Assembly: GCF_964355755.1 (NCBI RefSeq)
Contig: NC_092670.1
Span: forward strand, 35,761,795-35,825,794
DNA: 64,000 nucleotides
Source of the DNA: Antedon mediterranea
Lineage: Eukaryota > Echinodermata > Crinoidea > Comatulida > Antedonidae
Direction: 5' to 3'
A model generated the notes under the pieces. The model ran no database searches and was not told where the DNA came from. It worked only from the letters and a program-made list of their open reading frames with translations. Shown piece by piece: positions 62,481 to 64,000 of this stretch (position 1 is the stretch's first letter; each line of letters begins with the position of its first letter). A program made the translations under genes and the position numbers.

Positions 62481-64000
62481 TTAAAGATGTATTGTCCCCC
62501 AAAAAATGAAAAATAAAGATGAAAAAAATCAAATTTTGAATAGACCGTTTTGTAGTTAACATAAAGTTATTCACTTCCACCGAAAAAAAATCCGAAAAAA
62601 ATATTGATTTCGCTTATAAAAAAATCAAAATAAGTTTACTATTTTTTCGAACTCATCGGCTCAGAAATTAGGCCGGTAGAGCTAACTCATACATATGCAT
62701 GATATGTTAATGAGCATCCACACAGCAGAGATCTGATCTAACAATGGACGATGCACGTTGTATGTACAACAACACCACCAGAGATCGACGCGATTCGACT
62801 GTGGGTTTCCCTGGCCTGATCGTATAAATATGTAAAGCTTAGCTGTTAATTTGTCGGTAAGTAGGCCTAGACGGTTATTTTAAATATAATAATATATATA
62901 ACGCAATAATAACAGGAAGGTAAATTAATTAACTTAGCCTGGGATTTTTTCAGTTCAGGGCTAGGCCTAGAATAATTAATACATGCTGCTGCATATTACT
63001 AGGCTAGTAGCAAGCCGACTGTGACAATCGGGTCCCTGCAGAAGATGCCCAGCTAGCTAGGCCCTATACATTGTACTCTTCATAGACTGGCCTAGGCTAT
63101 ATGCCATCAATCTTAGCTACATTCCGAAAATACAGCCAGCTTGCTGTACCATATATATTTACAGTTGAAGCTTGTTTAACTAATTTTTATGATAAAAATA
63201 AAACAAACATTTTTCAGGGAAAATGGTTGCAATACAAGCCTGAAATTGAGAACCTTCCAGCAGCACTGTACAAGTAGACAGAGGGGAAAAGCCAGCTTAG
63301 CCATTTTACAACACAAACAAATGTTCTCTGTACTGTAGTAAGTCAAATATTTATTTTCTCTTTTTATAAGTTATAACATTATAAGTAATGTGTTTTAATT
63401 ACCATAGAAAGGTAGTATACTTATTTGACTATGTCAAAGTAAGCAATTTCACTAGCCCAATTTTGCACTAAATATGCATGATCTATTTTTTCCAGATTTT
63501 CATACTTTGCTTTTACTTTTTTTAAAGACGTTGAGCTGATGAAGACTAGAACAGAGGTCACCCAAAGACAACAATGATAGACTCGGTATTGGAATATGAT
63601 TGGATATTGCAGGAAAAATATTTCTGACTCTCCTGCTGCATTCGGCCAATATGTTCTTGTCCAGCTTGTAAAATATTGTATAATTTTTTTTTATTATATG
63701 TACAGTATATTATTTTGTAAACATAACATTCAATAAATAAATAAAAAACTACTACAACAGTACACAGGATAAATTCTTCAAATTTACTTACACTTCACAA
63801 TTTTACTGTAAATATTACAGTGCAAAAGGAGTTAATAAAATATATATATACAGTATATCTTATTGAATTCCTGTATTGTTTTTTGTGTCAATTTGTCTAC
63901 TAATTATCAATGTGTTGATTGTGCCAGTAATTACGACAGCTGTAGTCTTCTAAGATCGCTCACATCCATTACAAAGTGTCATTTTAATAGTAAGAAACGT
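62481..64000. other. Repeat and unassigned sequence at right edge
   Basis: A TTTAAAGATGTATTGTCCCC-type repeat (62481-62690) replaces the expected lipoxygenase intron. Beyond it I see TAGGCC-rich and AT-rich DNA. A short frame after a TTTTTCAG at about 63211-63217 (WLQYKPEIENLPAALYK, ending at 63280) looks exon-like but is unplaced. Confidence 0.35.

Overview
This is a eukaryotic, intron-rich, AT-rich window from a marine deuterostome. An echinoderm is the most likely source. I infer this from the many TAGGCCTA-type motifs, the 27-30 bp minisatellites, the MITE-rich introns, a BEL/Pao element, Jockey/CR1-group and L1/Tx1-like LINEs, and the protein families. The species cannot be fixed from sequence alone.

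Layout. (1) 26-24276, minus strand: a ciliary armadillo-repeat gene recognised as CFAP69. I rebuilt 21 coding exons (862 codons, phases all consistent); the last exon or exons lie off the left edge. Its introns hold three minisatellites (27, 16 and 27 bp units), a tRNA-derived SINE, several copies of one palindromic MITE family, a 5'-truncated LINE and a Harbinger-like TIR element. (2) 24.9-27.9 kb: intergenic. (3) 27942-30230, plus strand: a three-exon rhodopsin-family GPCR (357 aa), weakly prostanoid-receptor-like. (4) 30.7-32.2 kb: a 116-bp satellite between two convergent genes. (5) 32773-54756, minus strand: a complete 11-exon animal lipoxygenase (679 aa) with PLAT domain, all iron ligands and C-terminal Ile. 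Exon 1 (54.2-54.8 kb) is separated from the rest by a 17.3-kb intron. (6) That intron holds a recent, internally deleted BEL/Pao LTR element (37548-41921), TIR elements, a 182-bp tandem repeat, a foldback-like element and a 30-bp minisatellite split by a LINE. (7) 55.4-62.5 kb: a partial second copy of the GPCR-3'-end plus lipoxygenase segment. It has a broken GPCR last exon and five intact 3' exons of a second lipoxygenase. (8) 62.5-64 kb: repeats and unassigned sequence.

How the genes relate. CFAP69 is an axonemal gene unrelated to its neighbours. The GPCR and the lipoxygenase lie tail to tail and were duplicated together. Because lipoxygenases make oxylipins and the receptor looks mildly like lipid receptors, an enzyme/receptor pairing is possible, but it is inference. 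A MITE at the same place in both lipoxygenase copies predates the duplication. The BEL element, with LTRs differing at 4 of 434 positions, is recent.
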